A stretch of DNA of 20,091 bases from a virus, in the IMG/VR virus record IMGVR_UViG_3300043409_000745, positions 1 through 20,091 of that record. One strand, given 5' to 3'. The notes beneath the pieces were generated by a model. The model ran no database searches and was not told where the DNA came from. It saw only the letters and a list, made by a program, of their open reading frames with translations. Position numbers and translations under genes: made by a program. Shown here piece by piece: positions 12,217 through 19,718 of this stretch (its first letter is position 1; every line of letters begins with the position of its first letter).

Positions 12217-12287
12217 CGGCGTCGGCCGCCGCGGCCTGTTCCCGTCGCGGGAACGTGTGAACCATACCGCGGTTGTCGGCAATGTCT
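12217..12287 (-). promoter_or_regulatory. Leader B with hairpin, before the early genes
   Basis: It shares three blocks with leader A. It carries a perfect hairpin GTTCCCG-CGA-CGGGAAC (12238-12254), whose CGA loop is the same as in leader hairpins 1 and 2. A weak -35/-10-like pair (TAGACA, 16 bases, TATGGT) lies just upstream on the minus strand. It would drive the early leftward genes. Confidence 0.5.
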
Positions 12288-12755
12288 AGTGGTGTTGGAC
12301 AGTTAATCGAAAAAATGTGCAAATTGTTTGGTACGATTGCCCACGCCGTGTACGACGAACAACGCAACCGCCCCAAATTTAACTACCGCCAGTTGAACGC
12401 CGCCGCCGACATTGCGCGTAGCCGCATGCTGGCGGCGTGGTCGATTTGTGCGGCTATACGCGAGGGCCACCGCACGCCCTACGGGTGCGCGGCGCGCGTG
12501 GCCCCAAATCTAGGCGCACGGCGGGCGTGCATGCGCCTCATGCGCGCCGTAGCCGAACACCGCGACATACACCGACCCGCGTGCATCGACGCACCACCGC
12601 GCCTAGTAGACGGTTTGACGGCGGACGCGCTGGCCGCGTTGGGCACCGTGCTAGCCATCACTGGCGACACGACCGAATCCGCCGCCGTGCGGCACGGGAT
12701 ATTGCAAGCCCGCGGTATGGCACACGCCGCGCTTATTCGCGAAATCACGAAATAA
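12282..12755 (+). CDS. Only plus-strand gene; unknown, possible regulator
   Basis: The 157-residue product (ATG 12282; ATG 12315, MCKLFGTIAHAVYD, is also possible, and a TTG at 12273 extends it) has balanced residue use. It is helical throughout: NYRQLNAAADIARSRMLAAW, then YGCAARVAPNLGARRACMRL, which could hold a helix-turn-helix, and a C-terminal segment TADALAALGTVLAITGD. It diverges from the early genes, with its start inside leader B, and converges on the tail genes with an 11-base overlap. This is where a repressor gene sits in temperate phages. No family was recognised and no immunity role is shown. Confidence 0.6.
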   Translation: MSSGVGQLIEKMCKLFGTIAHAVYDEQRNRPKFNYRQLNAAADIARSRMLAAWSICAAIREGHRTPYGCAARVAPNLGARRACMRLMRAVAEHRDIHRPACIDAPPRLVDGLTADALAALGTVLAITGDTTESAAVRHGILQARGMAHAALIREITK

Positions 12756-12757
12756 GC
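12731..12757. terminator. Possible two-way terminator between convergent genes
   Basis: A hairpin GCTTATTCG / CGAAATAAGC (one bulged A, 8-base loop) spans the overlapping stops of the plus-strand gene and the structural gene. There is no long T-run on either side, so its strength is doubtful. Confidence 0.35.
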
Positions 12758-14127
12758 GAATCTAGGATCGTTTCGCCGCCCGCCGTGTTGCCGCGTAGCA
12801 CCAACCCCAATTCGTACATGCCAAAAAATCGGTCAAAATCGGTATTAAACTTTCCTTCGCCCTGGTTGGTAGACACCAATCGCAAATGGTCGTTTGCAAC
12901 CCAATCGGTGGAACCAGGCAAGATAACGACGCCCTGGCCGCCCGCGCCCACCTGACGTACTTCCGCCAACACCAATTCGTCTAGGTACATGATACCGCCA
13001 ACGTTCAAGGCGACGGTTTGTTGAATCGCCGCGTAGACGGCCGACGGCAACACTAACGGGGCGCGGAAAAACACATATTGCCACGCGTAGGACGTGCCGA
13101 TGTTCCACGAAATGTCGAGGGTAGTACCCGTTACAACGGTGCCCGCGGAATTTTGTAGGCTTACGCGCACGTTGCCCGCCGACGCCGTACCGTTGACGCG
13201 TGCGGCCACCGCCAACACATACAGACGGTCCGCAGCAATCGTAGACGACGCGCCCGCGGTGTTCGCCAATGGCTGGCGAATCTTGGCCAGCGTGGCGCCG
13301 TCGCCCGTCATTTTAAACGCGGAACCGCCGCGGTAGGTAATCGAAGTTTCTTGGCCGTAGTCGGTGCCCGTTACGCCCGTCACTGTTTCCCAATAGTCGG
13401 GCAAATTCGCCAACGTGTCGTAGGTCGTAAACGCTGAATTGCGCAGCATGTTTGCGTAGCGGGCGCCCGTGTCGAGCGCCGCGTTTAATACGGGCATTTT
13501 CATATCCGTACCACTACCCGCGGGAAATCGGTAGTCTAGGTTGGCGTACCTAGTTTGGCCGCGCAAGTGGAACACTTCCGACCCCGATAGAATTTCCTTA
13601 GATTGCGCATCGTCTACGCATCGAATTTCGATGCGTTCGGTGCGAATGTTTGGGTACTGAACCACCACGGCGTCCAACGCCAGCGGGGGCAATTCCGTGA
13701 ACAACAATGTACCGTTACCCGTGTTGCCCGTGCCGACCGATACCGCGGCCTTGCTTACGGTGGTACCGTCTACCGATTGGGCATCTAAACCCATTTCGCG
13801 AATCAGATACAACAACGCGTCGTAGGTGGTTTTTTCGGGCATGACGGAACGCGAAGATACGCCCGCGTCGTTGTACGTCATTTCCACTAGCGTGCGATTT
13901 GCCGCGTTGCGCACGTCGGCGACGATTACGCCCGCCATCGCTACGCGGGCTTCCATTTGCCCAACCAAATCGCCCAACATGTAGGCGCTAGCGGGGTTGT
14001 ATTCGTTTTGAATATCCTCAATTCGGTCGCGGATATCTTGTTGGTGCAACCGTACCGCCTCTGCTAGGCCGAACAGTTTGCCCAAACGCGTAAATAAACC
14101 GTCCGTGCCGTCATAGGTTAATGCCAT
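12745..14127 (-). CDS. Phage structural protein, probable tail fibre/tip with carbohydrate-binding-like middle
   Basis: The start at ATG 14127 has an AAGGAA site. The 460-residue protein begins MALTYDGTDGLFTRLGKLFG, a start I recall from a family of phage structural proteins. A helical segment (residues about 25-75, DIRDRIEDIQNEY) follows, then mixed beta structure. Around 240-400 it looks like a jelly-roll module of the kind found in carbohydrate-binding domains (SWNIGTSYAWQYVFFRAPLV). The end reads FDRFFGMYELGLVLRGNTAG. It is the last gene of the tail block and may touch the host surface. Confidence 0.65.
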   Translation of the reverse strand: MALTYDGTDGLFTRLGKLFGLAEAVRLHQQDIRDRIEDIQNEYNPASAYMLGDLVGQMEARVAMAGVIVADVRNAANRTLVEMTYNDAGVSSRSVMPEKTTYDALLYLIREMGLDAQSVDGTTVSKAAVSVGTGNTGNGTLLFTELPPLALDAVVVQYPNIRTERIEIRCVDDAQSKEILSGSEVFHLRGQTRYANLDYRFPAGSGTDMKMPVLNAALDTGARYANMLRNSAFTTYDTLANLPDYWETVTGVTGTDYGQETSITYRGGSAFKMTGDGATLAKIRQPLANTAGASSTIAADRLYVLAVAARVNGTASAGNVRVSLQNSAGTVVTGTTLDISWNIGTSYAWQYVFFRAPLVLPSAVYAAIQQTVALNVGGIMYLDELVLAEVRQVGAGGQGVVILPGSTDWVANDHLRLVSTNQGEGKFNTDFDRFFGMYELGLVLRGNTAGGETILDSLIS

Positions 14128-14128
14128 T

Positions 14129-14407
14129 TTAGGGTTCCTTTTTGGTGCTATCGGCAAACGGTATAGCCGCGTTTAGCGCGGCGCGTCGCGCGTTGCAGTT
14201 GCACGGACGCCCCGTTGCCGCGGCGACGCCATGCGCCACCACGGCCAAACCTGATAGACGCGCCACGCGTTCGACGATGTCGCCTAGTCCGCGCGGTAGG
14301 CCAACGTAATGGGCACACTGGTTACATGCCGCGTCGTCAATGGCGCCGCCTACCCGTGGGTTTATGCAATGGGTGCCGCGGCGGAATATGCATTGGTTGG
14401 CAATCAT
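14129..14407 (-). CDS. Small cysteine-rich phage protein (GLGD family)
   Basis: The 92-residue product has NQCIFRRGTHC near the N-terminus and CNQCAHY at about 28-34. A conserved-looking core GLGDIVERVARLSGL (40-54) leads to a C-x-C pair, CNCNARRAALNAAIPF. Four or more cysteines suggest a zinc site. The pattern 'GLGD ... C-x-C-x-x-R-x-x-x-L-N ... P-F' is familiar from small proteins in phage tail regions, of unknown role. Start overlaps the previous stop (ATGA). Confidence 0.7.
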   Translation of the reverse strand: MIANQCIFRRGTHCINPRVGGAIDDAACNQCAHYVGLPRGLGDIVERVARLSGLAVVAHGVAAATGRPCNCNARRAALNAAIPFADSTKKEP

Positions 14408-15105
14408 GTAACGGAAAAATCTAAGTAGCCGCTAGTTGTTAAATCTAATTTAAATGAAACATCACTCTGTATAGTTTCGCTACGGGTGCCGTAAAAATTA
14501 AACTCCATTGGCCGCATGTCGTAAAGCGTAATAAATCCAGGCCCTAAAGGTACGCCCCCGTCGTACGCTTCCTGCATTCGTGGCGCACATACTATTGTTG
14601 GGTTTAAACACGGGTTACAAATAAGGCCGTAAATTGCCCAATTGGTAGGGCCGTTGCTGCGGGGTAGCCCGTTCCATGTTTCGTTATACAGGCCACCTAA
14701 TGTCGCCTCAAAATGGCCGCATGCATAATTTGCCGACGGGTAAAAATCAACGGTGCTTACCTGAACGGCATAGGAAACAACAATCATAGTATCCGAAGGA
14801 ACATCGTATTGCGAAATTGTGGCCGTAAGGGTTCCCGTAAGGTAGTTTATTCCCGTGTTGTTTACGCCCTCTGCAATGTATGGGCCCGTTAATTCAAATT
14901 GGCACACGCCCGAATAGATTTGGTATGCGGTCCATACGTCGCCCGTTTCTGTTCCTACTAAGTACGACGCCGTAGCAGAGTAGGTTGATTCACCCGATAT
15001 GGAAATTGTGGCGGGGCCAGGGCCGTGGCAAAGCAGGTTAATTTGCGGACACGACAACGTCGGCGGCGTCACTTCGCAACAACACGCCGCACGGCGCCGC
15101 GTCAT
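14404..15105 (-). CDS. Structural protein with cysteine cluster, lower GC than neighbours
   Basis: From ATG 15105 (ATGA overlap) the product is 233 residues. It starts TRRRAACCCEVTPPTLSCPQ and then has a long beta-rich body (SISGESTYSATASYLVGTET, LTATISQYDVPSDTMIVVSY). The end reads VSFKLDLTTSGYLDFSVT. The body has scattered further cysteines (YACGHF, ICNPCLNPTIVCAP), which could form disulfides or metal sites. Its DNA is clearly more AT-rich and uses different codons than the genes around it, a sign of separate origin. Function unknown; tail-tip or receptor-binding is possible. Confidence 0.65.
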   Translation of the reverse strand: MTRRRAACCCEVTPPTLSCPQINLLCHGPGPATISISGESTYSATASYLVGTETGDVWTAYQIYSGVCQFELTGPYIAEGVNNTGINYLTGTLTATISQYDVPSDTMIVVSYAVQVSTVDFYPSANYACGHFEATLGGLYNETWNGLPRSNGPTNWAIYGLICNPCLNPTIVCAPRMQEAYDGGVPLGPGFITLYDMRPMEFNFYGTRSETIQSDVSFKLDLTTSGYLDFSVT

Positions 15106-15473
15106 GCGGGCAACGCCGTTTCGCGCCCGTAGACGGACACACACACGACCGCCGCGACCGACGCGCGCCCGCGTAGTTGTTCGTTGGGCGTCATAGCCCG
15201 CCGCACGTCGTCTACCAGCGTCGTTCCGTTAGCCAACCGCGCGTCGTAGTATTGCGCATTAGCAACGCCGCTAGCAACCCCTGGCCGCGTATGATGCATT
15301 CGTAGCGTGGCTAGTGTCGTGTGCGTATTGCACACGACGATAGTTTGAATTTCGGCCGTGTAGCCAGCGGGCACAATGTAGATACGGTCGTCGGTGGCCG
15401 TAAGTACCACCGACGCCAGTAGCCGCGGGTTGTAGTCGGTGCGCGCGCGGGTGTTGGTTTGGTAGTTCATCAT
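15102..15473 (-). CDS. Small structural protein of the tail region
   Basis: The 123-residue product (start MMNYQTNTRARTDYN, ATGA overlap) has a beta-sandwich look: LASVVLTATDDRIYIVPAGY, TAEIQTIVVCNTHTTLATLR, then a C-terminal strand ASVAAVVCVSVYG. The 'I-Y-x-V-P-A-G-x-T-A-x-I-x-x-I-x-V-x-N' pattern is common in small phage virion proteins of unknown exact role. Probably a virion or tail-tip accessory. Confidence 0.65.
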   Translation of the reverse strand: MMNYQTNTRARTDYNPRLLASVVLTATDDRIYIVPAGYTAEIQTIVVCNTHTTLATLRMHHTRPGVASGVANAQYYDARLANGTTLVDDVRRAMTPNEQLRGRASVAAVVCVSVYGRETALPA

Positions 15474-16261
15474 GGCGGGCATGTGATGTTAAGGCCGTTT
15501 GGTACAGAGAAAAACGGGTACGGTCCGTCGTAGGACATTGTTACAACAACCCCCGCCGATACGGGCGCGTTGGATTCAACGGTACCCACTGGCCCCGTAC
15601 CGCCGATGCCGTGTACGTTAGCCTGTTCGCAACCGTTAACCGCAAACGGTTCGTCGCCAGGCGCGCCCGCTGATTTGCGGCCGTTGGGTTTGGTAATCCA
15701 TTCGCGGCTACTTGCGTCGTTCGTTGTAACTTCGATCCATTGGTAGGCCCAACGTCGAACCGCTGGCGGCGCGGTGGTGCGCGGGGCGGCGCTAGTAATC
15801 ATTGCGGGAAACGTAGTTGGCGCGGCGGGGCTAATGATTTGCCACGCTATTTTACCGTCGGTTCCTTTCATGCGTCCTAACACCACCACCGTATCTACGG
15901 GAATGCGGACGGGATTTTGTCCGTTAAACGTAAACCCCGACGGCGCGTAGGCTGGTTCGTATTTGTCGCCAGTTGTAACCGCGCCCGATTTTCGGCCACC
16001 GCTGCGGGTTTCCCATTGGCATGACCAAACCAAATTGTTACGGGCTTTGGGTATCACTTCCTCCCAAACATGGTCGCCGTAATTGTTGGTTCCAACGTAG
16101 GGCAATATGCGCGCCCATAGCGTTTCGGTTTCCGTGCCGTCCAACATAAACGCATTGCGCAACAACAACGGCCGCAAACGGTCGATAGTGTCGCAAATTT
16201 CGTTTAGGTGTTCAAACGAAAGGCGCCCGATGGAACCGCTATTAAATCGTGGTAGTGCCAT
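15470..16261 (-). CDS. Phage tail-region structural protein
   Basis: The 263-residue protein begins MALPRFNSGSIGRLSFEHLN with a helix (EICDTIDRLRPLLL). An OB- or SH3-like beta part follows (TLWARILPYVGTNNYGDHVW, EEVIPKARNN), and the C-terminal half has WITKPNGRKSAG. The N-terminal pattern 'A-L-P-R-F-N ... G-x-L-x-F-x-H-x-N-E' is one I know from a set of phage structural proteins without a defined role. Start and stop are coupled to both neighbours. Confidence 0.65.
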   Translation of the reverse strand: MALPRFNSGSIGRLSFEHLNEICDTIDRLRPLLLRNAFMLDGTETETLWARILPYVGTNNYGDHVWEEVIPKARNNLVWSCQWETRSGGRKSGAVTTGDKYEPAYAPSGFTFNGQNPVRIPVDTVVVLGRMKGTDGKIAWQIISPAAPTTFPAMITSAAPRTTAPPAVRRWAYQWIEVTTNDASSREWITKPNGRKSAGAPGDEPFAVNGCEQANVHGIGGTGPVGTVESNAPVSAGVVVTMSYDGPYPFFSVPNGLNITCPP

Positions 16262-17136
16262 TACCAGTTCGCCGATAGGGTTGCGAAATCGACAAAGTCG
16301 GGGAACGGCTGGCGGAAATAAACATTACGCGCGCGGTTCACGCCCGAATAGTCAATGGTTGGAATTTTGCCCGTAGCGTCGCGTTCGGGTACTTGCACCA
16401 AATGGTATTCGTCGTCCTCGACTATGCGGTGCGTGATTTGATACAACGAAACGCCCGTACGCCGAATTTGCGCGCCAACATACAACGCCTTGCCCTTAAC
16501 TATGCTTTCCCACGTTCCGTTATTGCGTTTGCCACGCCCTAGGCGCGCCGTCGCAATTTGCGCGGGCACGCCTGACGTCGATTGAATGGTTTCATTAATT
16601 ACGATTTCTGACGTGTAGCGCAATCGCGATAGCGGCACGCCCTCGATGTCGATATGCACCCCGCCCGTCACTAACTGTAACGCAGGGGTTGCGCCTACCG
16701 TTCCATTTGACGGGAACGACGGCGCGGTTACAAACGTTTCGGAAAAACCCGCCTGAATGTCTAACGTCCATTCAACAAACCCTACTTCGCCAGGTTGCGC
16801 GGTGGACGAACTAACTTGCGCGTTGCCGTACGTCCAAACCACTTGCCACACGTCGGATTCGGCTAGGCGCGTGATTTCGTAGGACCGCGCCCATACGCCT
16901 GATTCGGCGGGGAATAATTCGCCCTTTGCGGGCAACGCGTCGGGGCCGCCCTGCGTTTCACTACCAACCACGCCCGCTACGGCAATGCCAAACCACTGGC
17001 GCACGGTAAACGGGCTATTTAATACTGCGGTACCAGTAGCCCACATGTTAAACGTGCGTTTAGTAGTCACTTTGCCGCCGTCGTAATTCCAACCGCGGCT
17101 ATCGTGTTGTTCGTAAACGTAAACAATTGCGGGCAT
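16261..17136 (-). CDS. Tail protein following the tape measure (distal tail/baseplate-like)
   Basis: The 291-residue protein (MPAIVYVYEQHDSRGWNYDG) is beta-rich. It contains FTVRQWFGIAVAGVV, VWARSYEITRLAESDVWQVV and TARLGRGKRNNGTWESIVKG, and ends VYFRQPFPDFVDFATLSANW. Lying right after the tape measure, it is in the place of the distal tail protein in many siphoviruses. The identification as a baseplate or tail-tip component is from position and composition only. Confidence 0.6.
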   Translation of the reverse strand: MPAIVYVYEQHDSRGWNYDGGKVTTKRTFNMWATGTAVLNSPFTVRQWFGIAVAGVVGSETQGGPDALPAKGELFPAESGVWARSYEITRLAESDVWQVVWTYGNAQVSSSTAQPGEVGFVEWTLDIQAGFSETFVTAPSFPSNGTVGATPALQLVTGGVHIDIEGVPLSRLRYTSEIVINETIQSTSGVPAQIATARLGRGKRNNGTWESIVKGKALYVGAQIRRTGVSLYQITHRIVEDDEYHLVQVPERDATGKIPTIDYSGVNRARNVYFRQPFPDFVDFATLSANW

Positions 17137-18392
17137 TAGGTAATCCCCATTGATTGCATGTATTCGGCCGTTTTTTGGGTCGCCGTTAAAATGCCATTTT
17201 GGACGGTGCGTTGTTCGGTCGCGGGGTAGGCGTCAAACGTAAACGAACCTAACGCAGTAGACGCGCTACCCGTTGCGTTGGCCGCGCGTGCCGCCGCGTT
17301 TGCCGATTTTTCTTTGAGCGCCGCGGTACGTTCCTCTAAATCAAACCGTAGGTTAATTGCGTCGGTTTCTTTTTCAGTCAGTGAATCGCGTAGCGCCGCC
17401 TGGCGCGCATACATACGTTCGTCTTTTTCGCGCGCCGATTGCAACGCACGCAAACGGGTCGGGTTGTCCGCTGATTGGGCTTCCAACAAACCGCCCGACG
17501 CGCGCGCGACATCGCGTGCGGCCGCCTGTTCGCGGTCGGCAATGGTTTTAGCCTTTGCGTCGTTTAATTTAGTTTGCGCGTCCATTTCTTTTTGCGCGGC
17601 GGCGGCGGCCCTTTTTTCCGCGTCGTCAATATCTTTTAGTTTTTGGTCGCGTTCAGCGGCGGCGGCGCGTTGTTTCTCCGCGTTCAATTTATTAAACGCG
17701 TTTAACTCGATTTCCGAAACGTCGTTGGCTATAAGCAAATTCATTTCAAACGCTTGTTGCGCTAGAACCTGCAAATATTCCGCGTTTGCTAGGGCGCGTT
17801 TATCACCGCTGGCGCGCACGTCAATTAACTCATTTGCAATACTTAACCGTTTTGCGTCAAAGACCATAGCCGCCGCGGAATCTTGCGCCTTATTTTCTAA
17901 TTGTTGCGCGGCGCCCGCGCGCGCGGCCATTTCCCCCGCGGCCTTCATTTGTTCAGCAACCAAATCTTCGGCGGCCTTATCCGCGGCGCCAAATGTCGCA
18001 TCATAAATTGCGGAACCCAAATCGGCAAACGCGCCCACGAACGGTATGGTTTTCACCGCATCTAATATTGCGTCGGGCATCGATTTGTCGGACCGCATCA
18101 CGCCCGCGACGGCCTTGGCTAGCGTTGCGGCGATCATTGGACCCGCCAGCGCACCCATTACGCCTTTAGCCTGTTCGCCGAATTTGTCGCCAAAATCGTA
18201 ACCCGCCTTAGCGCCCGCGCCCGCAATAGCGGGCGACGGCGCTTTTACCTTTTCCCCAAACTCTTCCTTAAATTTTTTGCCCGATTTCTCGCCTGATTTG
18301 GCGGCGGCATCCTCCGCTTCCTTAAGTTTTTTTTCCATGTCGGCTAGGCGCGCCGTGATGTCTATATAGACTTCGCCCGCAGCACTAGACAT
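17136..18392 (-). CDS. Tape measure protein (short)
   Basis: The 418-residue protein begins SSAAGEVYIDITARLADMEK, typical for tape measure N-termini. It has a Gly/Ala hydrophobic patch at about 78-100 (AGPMIAATLAKAVAGVM) and a very long charged coiled coil (about 165-365, with EKQRAAAAERDQKLKDIDDA). The end is GSFTFDAYPATEQRTVQNGI. It sets tail length and may carry DNA into the cell. The start overlaps the previous stop (TAATG) with an AGGGGG site. The small size predicts a tail of some 60 nm, if the usual ratio of about 1.5 angstrom per residue holds. Position after the chaperone pair supports the call. Confidence 0.8.
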   Translation of the reverse strand: MSSAAGEVYIDITARLADMEKKLKEAEDAAAKSGEKSGKKFKEEFGEKVKAPSPAIAGAGAKAGYDFGDKFGEQAKGVMGALAGPMIAATLAKAVAGVMRSDKSMPDAILDAVKTIPFVGAFADLGSAIYDATFGAADKAAEDLVAEQMKAAGEMAARAGAAQQLENKAQDSAAAMVFDAKRLSIANELIDVRASGDKRALANAEYLQVLAQQAFEMNLLIANDVSEIELNAFNKLNAEKQRAAAAERDQKLKDIDDAEKRAAAAAQKEMDAQTKLNDAKAKTIADREQAAARDVARASGGLLEAQSADNPTRLRALQSAREKDERMYARQAALRDSLTEKETDAINLRFDLEERTAALKEKSANAAARAANATGSASTALGSFTFDAYPATEQRTVQNGILTATQKTAEYMQSMGIT

Positions 18393-18613
18393 TAGCGCCC
18401 CCTGGTTGTATAGGCGTCAACGTGGGCGCGTGCGTCGGTCGATGTTTCGCGGCGCAATTCGCCACGCCCGCACGCCGATAGGTACCCGTTAAATTCGACG
18501 ACGGGTAACGCCAGCGGGTCGGAAATGTGGGTAATCGTGGCCAACAAATACGCCTCAATCATGTAATCGCGGAAAGTTTCGCGCCGCCCGTCGCACGCGC
18601 GCGGCGCACCCAT
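18392..18613 (-). CDS. Tail chaperone, T-like part (made by -1 frameshift)
   Basis: This frame is entered when ribosomes shift back one base at 18613-18619, giving a fusion of 124 + 73 residues with the upstream gene. It also has its own possible start at ATG 18562 (MIEAYLLATITHISDPLALP), overlapping the upstream stop as ATGA. By analogy with lambda gpG/gpGT the fusion would bind the tape measure and tail tube during assembly. The 56-residue body lies directly before the tape measure gene. Confidence 0.75.
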   Translation of the reverse strand: MGAPRACDGRRETFRDYMIEAYLLATITHISDPLALPVVEFNGYLSACGRGELRRETSTDARAHVDAYTTRGR

Positions 18614-18984
18614 TTTCCCAAATCATCGGACCATTCAAACCCGATGATTTGCAATGCGATATCGGTTAAATCGTCGGGGGCTATGCCGTCCACGCATGCG
18701 TCTACGTTGGCGGCCCCTACGGATTCCGTAATGAGCCGTAACGCGCCGTCTAGGGTGAAACACCACCGAACTACCGCGGTCGATAGGCGGGCATCGTCGC
18801 GCGATTTACGGCACGCCAATAACGTTTCGTCGGCGGACAACGCCAGGCGGCGGCAATCGTCGCCCGTGTCTACCGCGGCACGTTCGGCTAGCACCGATTG
18901 CATTGTGACCAATTGCCGTACGGTCAATGGCGGAAACCGCCGCACGTCGTCGCCCACGGACCAACAAATGTCGCCTATGTTCAC
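18559..18984 (-). CDS. Tail assembly chaperone, G-like
   Basis: The 141-residue protein begins MNIGDICWSVGDDVRRFPPL and is mostly helical (LTVRQLVTMQSVLAERAAVD). The end reads GFEWSDDLGKWVRRAR. Sitting between the tail tube protein and the tape measure, it is in the place of lambda gene G. A perfect slippery heptamer lies in frame at codons 123-124, and a hairpin follows it, as in G-T pairs. Sequence similarity to a known G protein was not recognised. The frameshift signal and context make the call. Confidence 0.75.
   Translation of the reverse strand: MNIGDICWSVGDDVRRFPPLTVRQLVTMQSVLAERAAVDTGDDCRRLALSADETLLACRKSRDDARLSTAVVRWCFTLDGALRLITESVGAANVDACVDGIAPDDLTDIALQIIGFEWSDDLGKWVRRARATGGAKLSAIT
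18572..18619 (-). promoter_or_regulatory. Programmed -1 frameshift site with downstream hairpin
   Basis: In the reading frame the bases are G GGA AAA (18613-18619), codons 123-124 of the chaperone. Five bases later comes a perfect 7-base-pair stem GCGCCGC/GCGGCGC with a 13-base loop. The -1 frame continues directly into the T-like frame, whose first codon re-uses the last A. Lambda uses G GGA AAG in the same place. Confidence 0.85.
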
Positions 18985-18987
18985 TGG

Positions 18988-19251
18988 TTACCCTTTCATT
19001 AGTTGTCGCAATTGGGCGGCGTAGTCCTCGACTACGACGCGCACATGTTCAGACGCACGGCACACGCGTACCGCGTCCACGTTGGCTAGCGGAATGGCCG
19101 CCGAACGTATCGCCCGCATGGCCGCCACGTCGTCGGGTAGCGTGCCTGGCGATACCCGATATTTGGAAACCGCGCCGCCGCGCAGCGTAACGCACACAAT
19201 CCAATCGGTGTCGGCGATTGCCGCGATTGGATTTGGTGGTGGGTGCGTCAT
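18988..19251 (-). CDS. Small hypothetical tail-region protein
   Basis: The 87-residue product (MTHPPPNPIAAIADTDWIVC) looks like a small alpha/beta domain: VTLRGGAVSKYRVSPGTLPD, then VRVCRASEHVRVVVEDYAAQ and a helix to the end. It lies 20 bases after the tail tube gene and 3 bases before the chaperone gene. Function not recognised; it could assist tail assembly. Confidence 0.6.
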   Translation of the reverse strand: MTHPPPNPIAAIADTDWIVCVTLRGGAVSKYRVSPGTLPDDVAAMRAIRSAAIPLANVDAVRVCRASEHVRVVVEDYAAQLRQLMKG

Positions 19252-19271
19252 GCCGCCGACATGTTACGACA

Positions 19272-19706
19272 TTAAACGGTAGTCCAAACCATTGTCGGCC
19301 CGTTGCTATCGTTCATTTCAAAATTGACGGTTAACGACGCGTCGCCGTTTTTGTCGGAATTAAACGCGAACGAACTAAACACCGCGTCAAATTGCACTAG
19401 GGCGGCGGCTGTTCCGCTAGTTGTAGTACCACCCGACAACGACAACACCAACGTACCGCCTGGTTGCGTTGGTAGCGCGTTGGCCGTAATGGTACCCCAC
19501 GGGGTGCCCGTGTCGCGGGTTACGCTGCAATTGAGCGAACCCGTAATATCCGCCAAACCCAAACGGCGAACGTGGCCAGTGTGCGCAAACCCCGTAACGT
19601 CCTGAGACGAGTACGCAATATTCATTGCAAAAACTTTAACGTTCAGCGAATGGTTAGTGGGGAGCAACACGGACCCGTCGTTGCCGACGATAAATGCGGT
19701 GGCCAT
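19272..19706 (-). CDS. Major tail (tube) protein
   Basis: The 144-residue protein begins MATAFIVGNDGSVLLPTNHS and has VTGFAHTGHVRRLGLADITG (about 37-56) and FDAVFSSFAFNSDKNGDASL (about 105-124). The end reads MNDSNGPTMVWTTV. The layout of an N-terminal 'A-x-F-x-x-x-x-G-x-V', a 'D-V-T-G-F ... G' stretch and a C-terminal beta strand carrying 'F-x-F-x-M' matches small siphovirus tail tube proteins. A ribosome site AAAGG lies ahead of the ATG. Position before the chaperone/tape measure pair supports the role. Confidence 0.75.
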   Translation of the reverse strand: MATAFIVGNDGSVLLPTNHSLNVKVFAMNIAYSSQDVTGFAHTGHVRRLGLADITGSLNCSVTRDTGTPWGTITANALPTQPGGTLVLSLSGGTTTSGTAAALVQFDAVFSSFAFNSDKNGDASLTVNFEMNDSNGPTMVWTTV

Positions 19707-19718
19707 AAAGAAACCTTT

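Noticed and set aside
12479-12748. Minus-strand open frame opposite the plus-strand gene
   Set aside because: Composition (Ala, Arg, Ser, Met/Cys-rich) is that of a shadow; no ribosome site or coupling to a neighbour.
17278-18006. Long plus-strand open frame opposite the tape measure gene
   Set aside because: Ser/Ala-rich antisense shadow caused by the coiled-coil codons; no start context.
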